From Blastocrithidia nonstop (taxonomy: Eukaryota; Euglenozoa; Kinetoplastea; Trypanosomatida; Trypanosomatidae), in assembly GCA_028554745.1 (NCBI GenBank), contig JAQOTN010000047.1, positions 1 to 64,000 on the forward strand: a stretch of DNA of 64,000 nt, given 5' to 3'. Position numbers and translations under genes: made by a program. Under the pieces are notes generated by a model. The model was not told the DNA's origin, did not search any database, and was given only the letters and a program-made list of their open reading frames with translations. Positions within the stretch are counted from its first letter, which is position 1. Each line of letters starts with the position of its first letter. Positions 58,992-64,000 of this stretch are shown here, in pieces.

Positions 58992-59392
58992 TTAACAGTG
59001 TGTGATGTACTGTTGCTAACAAATTGATTAATTATCTATAACTATACCTGCTACACTCATAAGAAAAATAAAATTTATAGCTGAACATACATTTCACAAT
59101 TTCACAAAATTATAGTAAAAATAATTTGACTAACATGGTTGATGACTCGAATGGTTTTTCTGGAAAAAATGCAAACTGTTTTTGTGACTAATCAATATAA
59201 ATAATCATTCAATTTACTACTTTTTTAATTAACTGATATGATTTTTCAATTTTTTTTTGATATATATAACAAAGTTTTCTAATTTTCGTATACATCTTGG
59301 CAAACATTATATAATAGTTGTTTTTATTTTATTTTATTTTATTTATATTTTTCATTTCTTTTTAAGAAAACAATCATTGAAAGTAATCAGAA
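58992..59392 (+). other. Spacer ending in a trans-splice acceptor
   Basis: A T-rich run ending TTTCATTTCTTTTTAAG (AG 59365-59366) precedes ATG 59393 by 26 bases. Nothing else seen. Confidence 0.6.
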
Positions 59393-62300
59393 ATGTCATT
59401 GCCACTAGAGAATAAGTTATTAGTCAAGGTAGCACGATATGAATAGTTGTTAGATCATTCGGCTGTAGCTGATCGCTCTAAGACAAATAATATAGCTACT
59501 CAACATAATTATGCAAAGCTACAACAATAACGCCAATAACAACTACAATGTTCTCCCACTCATCATATTTGTAAAGGTAGCCACTATTAATAATAAAAAT
59601 CGTTATATAAGTAGTAACAATACTAATAGAAGCAAAAGTAAAAGTATAAATAGAGTAGTACATGCAAATCAAGATTGTATACCTCTAGTAAATCTATCAA
59701 TTAGCCAGCGATCATGTCACGTGCATAGATACATGAGTTATCGGTGCAATCAAAATTAGACGTACTCACTCAACGTATTACTCACGCTGCCGCAGTGCAA
59801 AGTGCACGATTGAGCAAATAACTTCAACACGTAAATCACAAAATAGCTCATGAGGTGTAATAGCTTGGACTCAAAGCATATTTGCATGAGTCAGGTGCTA
59901 CGGTAATTCAAAACGTTCAAACACCGTAAACACATGCACAATCATCTGCACGATTTGCAGGCAATCAATATTACAATAACAGTCATAATAATAAGGGTGA
60001 ATTAAGGGATAATGCACAAGCCAAATCACATCTGATTTCACATGCAATGCTCAATAATGACAACCAATACGCATTTCGCAACATTGTCCCAGTATCGTTC
60101 CACAAGTCTGGGTTTGAATCGCTGATTCAGTGAGGTATTGTGAGCTTTGATGAAGCTGCAATGACCTTGTTAGGCCCTTCATGCAACGTCAAAACTTCAC
60201 CTGCTACGTATCTTACGCAGCTGCCTCATGCATTACTCACGTCAGTATGTGCGTTCATATTAAATGAAGTACTTGATAACAACCTATGCTTCACGAAATT
60301 GTGATCACGATTGCGTACACATCTTTTTAATGCAATTTACAGCAAGTAGTTGACTGGTCAAGTTTAACAAGAAGCAGTAAATGGAAATTGTGATAAACAC
60401 CAAAATAACATCAACATAGTGAATAATAATAATGATGATGATGATGATGATGATAATGATAATGAAAATAATGTAAACTCCTTTGCTTACTTTACAGCAT
60501 ATAGACCATGAAGTGAACTGTACAAGGATCAGGTGGCACTTCAAAATTAACTTCATGCAGATATTGATCGACTCAAGTAAACGTTACACAAACGAAAGAT
60601 TATTATGTCAATGGCATCAAACAAAATAAACAATTACCTTGTGCGTAGTGTTTTTGTGCAATGACGACAACACACTCGTCGAGTTCACAAGTTTCACTTA
60701 CAAATGACTAAATTTTTGTCAAAACATCACTACAAATGCAAAGTACATTAAATTTTTATGAAATGACGCCGAATCACATTAACCGATAAAGTCAATGCAC
60801 TGCGAACGTAAAAATATTAATTGATGCGTAGTTATGAACACTCACAACGGAGTAACGTTGATGCGATTCAGGCACTGAAAACGTCCTTGGCAGATAAGGT
60901 GCATGACTTACACTTGACACGAATAAAGCACACAGCCTAGTTGTCTCAGATGCAGTAAAGTTCACAGTTAGAGTGTGCCACACTACAACTTGCATTACAG
61001 CAAACACAAAGCTTATTTTAACATTACCGACAAGTTAGTCATAGGTGAGAGCGATTGGCAAAGACGTTTCACCCTTTCACGTCTACTGGCCAGTTTCAAT
61101 CTCCGTCGTTGGGTTTGATTTGGGCCGGTCATAGATTACGAGGTGTGGAAGAGACACTGGTACTGATGCATCAGTCTAACGTACTCGTAAAGAGCGTCGT
61201 TACCTTGACCAAAGAAGTACGATAGTCATTAATAAGTTTTCTGTAAACGTGAGTTAATTTTATAATCACATGAGCCACCAACTGCACAATGAAAACTACG
61301 CAGAATAGTAAAAAAAAAAGTAGAAATGTGAATAATAGTGCTAAAAGTAATAGTAGCAGCACTATAAAAAGTAGACCCAGCAGTGGTGTTAATAATATTA
61401 ATAATAGTAACAAAAGAGTAAATTATGTCTTTGACAAAAATTCTGGTGATGCACTGCCATCAATGGAACAAACCAGTTCAAGAGCCAAACGTTCGTACAG
61501 TGCACACTCATCACAAAGCTCAGCGTCACGGAGAGCACTATCCTCATCATTACCACCACCACCGCTACTAAACAGCGCTAAAAATGCAAAGTAATAAGAC
61601 ACATAGACGATGGTGTTCGATAAGAGGGCACTGCTGCAACTTATTCGTGCATTACGCACAATAATATTGACGATGTCATAAACACGTCCATTCAATGAAC
61701 ATAACGCACCATAACACACCAATCAGATAAGTAATATGTTGTAAAACGAATTTTATGGTAGCAGTAATAATCGCAAAGATCAAACTAATGATAATATGCA
61801 TGATAGCAAAGGAAGTGCAACGTAAAACATGAGTAACTGTAATAGTAAAGACAAAATAACAAGCAATAACATTAATAACAGCAACACTAACAATAATGAC
61901 AAGTAGACGTTGCAATTTATTTCGAAAGACAAATATTGTCTATATTACGAATTACTTTCCTTTTTGCACGATTGCACTAATGAAGGACTGCAGCCCACAC
62001 TCTTGTCTTACTGTCCTTATAAGCATTATTTTATCAATGATTAGTATTTATCTATTGATGATAGTAATAGTGACGTTGATAAGAGTGGTGGTGGTAGTAG
62101 TAGTAGTAGTAATTCTTCCACGTTGGTTTTACACCCACTTGTCTCTGTGTGAATTGTAAGTGCGTTATTTGTAGGTTTTGTCACAAAGTGTTGTCTGTTC
62201 AATCATTTAGACATTCAGTAGACATACAACAAACAAAGCACAACGATGAATAGTAGTAGTAGCAGTAATTGCAACACTGTTAATAATGATTGTCATACTA

Positions 62301-63016
62301 CAATAAATGCATAGGGTAACTATCATAGCTCTGCCAAGTTCAAAATACATAATAATTATAATAATAATAATAATGATGAAAAAGATAATAATAGATTGCC
62401 TTCTCAGTTATATTTCACTTCTTCTTCATCTTGACCTCAATAGCTTCGGTGTGCGTATGAACATTACTTTGCACTTGACAACTCATCTAATGAGGCGATG
62501 ATGAATACTGGAGCTGCTAGTAATCGTCATGAACACCCTATTCATAATTGGTATACTATTACTACTACTACTACTACTACTACTACTAATAATAATAATA
62601 ATAATAACAGTGCAGCAGGCTTTACTGCTAGTGCGTATGACACAACACATGAACCAACACGAATTACCTCCTTTAACAACATTGACACCATTCATTGGGG
62701 CATTGACACCGTTGATGACATGAAAGTGTACCTTGGTGTGAATATGAGCAACAAGTAAACATCTGCTAACTCAGCAAATTGGTCAAATTTACACAGAAGT
62801 AGCATGACAGTGAAAAATGGGCATAACTATCATCATCATCATCATGATGGTGATTTGTAGAATAATGATTTTGGCGTTATGGATGTTGATCAGCTTATTG
62901 CCGATGTTACCGCCCATGAAGAGGCCAAAATTCAATAAACATTATGGCATAATGCACATCAACACGACCAAACAAATAATGTTAGCAGTAATACATTACA
63001 TACCGAAAAGATTTCC

Positions 63017-63052
<36 letters not shown>

Positions 63053-64000
63053 GATGAAAAAGATAGCAATTTTAATATAAATAAAAAACGATAAGTAGAT
63101 GTGGCACACATTACACATGAATTACAAGCACAGAGGCAATAGTAAACAGAAAAGGCCATTTATGAATTACGGACACCTCTAGTAGATTTACTCTCACCGT
63201 AGCAAATTTACCTGCTACATCATTTGCCGCCTCCGCTGCATTTGATCAATAATAAAGGCGACAATGCAAGTAATAACACGAAGAATTGTACAAATACGAA
63301 AAAGTTAAGTAAAAAGTCAAAGAAGACTGTAGCATCGTTATCTACATTAGACAAACAAGGAAACAATGCCATCGAGTCAAGCAACAATGATAACGCGAAT
63401 TAAAATAATTAGCAAACACATGTTGTCTGTGTTAACTCTAACCATGAGTCAAAATAAGATAATGTATCAAGTGTTAATTAGGGTTATCTGCTAGACAGTA
63501 TATGTGATAACATAGAAGATAATAGTGCTAATCAAGGCAGCAGTAATAAGATTATTATCAACACCACCATTGATAATGGTAAAGACGATGACAATTGTCG
63601 TGTTAGTAAATTTGTGTAGAGCATTATTGATGAACATGAAGTTCGTCGCCAGTGACTGTCATTAGCACGCTTGGTAGTTTCATTGATGACTCGATTAGAT
63701 GTAATGACCTACTTTGAAGTTCCAAGCTCATGGCAACAGCCACACTGAGACGATAGACTTACACCGTAGCTACGTACTAAAAGTGGTCGTAGACTCAGAG
63801 GCCTCATGTCCGGGCAAAGCGCTAGTGAGAATCAAATAGGTTCATGTGTAACACTGACAAGTACACCTACACCTACACCTACATTAACAAAGAACTCATC
63901 TTCTTCGTTGCTTCAATCTAGTGCAAGGCATTACAGTAAACAAGGCAACTCTTTACAAGCAATTCATTCACTTGATAAGCACTATAGCAACAATGATAAC
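59393..64000 (+). CDS. Giant low-complexity protein with Sfi1-like repeats (3' truncated)
   Basis: One frame of at least 1536 residues that runs off the window, with start set by the acceptor at 59366. The N-terminus is helical (MSLPLENKLLVKVARYEELL, LTQRITHAAAVQSARLSKEL). A globular part follows (YAFRNIVPVSFHKSGFESLI, LTSVCAFILNEVLDNNLCF), then poly-Asn/Asp. Residues about 410-460 hold two 34-residue-spaced repeats, VRSVFVQWRQHTRR and HEIFMKWRRITL, with the F-x-x-W-R signature of Sfi1 centrin-binding repeats; both Trp are TGA (60662-60664 and 60764-60766). A coiled coil comes next (SQLECATLQLALQQTQSLF). From about residue 630 it is dominated by Asn, Ser, Asp, Thr and His tracts, including a run of 11 Asp (63018-63050). 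A basal-body or centrin-associated role is inferred from the repeats only. Confidence 0.6.

Noticed and set aside
62483-63159. Overlapping poly-Ile, poly-Leu and poly-Ser ORFs
   Set aside because: Frame-shifted readings of ACT, AAT and GAT repeats within the giant + strand gene.
1-64000. Ciliate origin (peritrich TAA/TAG = Glu; Condylostoma TAA/TAG = Gln with TGA = Trp)
   Set aside because: Peritrichs keep TGA as stop, and Condylostoma-type codes give Gln. Here conserved Glu positions match TAA/TAG and conserved Trp positions match TGA, and the Pr77/ingi retroposon is trypanosomatid.
1-64000. Bacterial or organellar DNA
   Set aside because: eL34, eS27, uL1 of eukaryotic type, eIF3i, Snf7, TERT and Clp1 are nuclear eukaryotic genes.

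Overview
This is a 64 kb piece of an AT-rich, apparently intron-poor eukaryotic nuclear genome. The best fit is a trypanosomatid of the Blastocrithidia type. The basis is as follows. (1) All three stop codons are used as sense codons: TAA and TAG read as Glu and TGA as Trp (genetic code 31). The clearest case is the glycyl-tRNA synthetase gene, where TGA falls on a conserved Trp (33791-33793), two TAGs on a conserved Glu pair (33812-33817) and another TAG on the Glu of a TPE motif (33854-33856). (2) An ingi/L1Tc-type retroposon carries the trypanosomatid Pr77 hallmark at its 5' end. (3) Nearly all genes lie on one strand, are uninterrupted, and are separated by AT-rich spacers containing pyrimidine tracts followed by AG, as expected for spliced-leader trans-splicing. 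True termination appears to use TAA only.

Because no codon reliably breaks a frame, long open frames are worthless as evidence here, and conventional stop-to-stop ORFs cut real genes into pieces. I rebuilt genes by reading TAA/TAG as E and TGA as W, then judged them by homology, composition, start context and a final TAA. Genes without homology are therefore less certain than their length suggests, and several spacers read plausibly in more than one frame.

Layout. 1-10.2 kb is a transposon graveyard: a VIPER/DIRS-like RNase H remnant, a MITE-like palindromic element, a four-copy stem-loop repeat, a frameshifted gene for a secreted protein, and an ingi/L1Tc-like retroposon (ribozyme/promoter-like 5' end, 2A-like peptide, endonuclease, reverse transcriptase, RNase H, zinc finger). 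10.6-37.5 kb is a housekeeping array on the + strand: LYR-like protein, calmodulin-like protein, CLP1, a large protein with a Mth938/NDUFAF3-like domain, tRNA-splicing endonuclease, ribosomal proteins eL34, eS27 and uL1, NAC beta, a MORN protein, glycine-cleavage T protein, a twin-RING protein, a coiled-coil protein, glycyl-tRNA synthetase, a small secreted protein, and Snf7/VPS32. 37.5-40.5 kb is a spacer with one probable minus-strand gene, so transcription may switch strand here. 40.5-52.3 kb holds eIF3i, a MAM33/p32-family protein, an unknown protein, and telomerase reverse transcriptase with very large low-complexity insertions. 52.6-64 kb holds three long Asn/Ser/Asp-rich proteins, the last running off the window and containing two Sfi1-like repeats.

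The genes do not form one pathway. They are a normal trypanosomatid mix of translation, tRNA and mRNA processing, mitochondrial, membrane-remodelling and telomere functions. What unifies them is the recoding: E/W-by-stop codons are dense in most genes, absent from eL34 and uL1, and limited to a single TAG in eS27 and in NAC beta.
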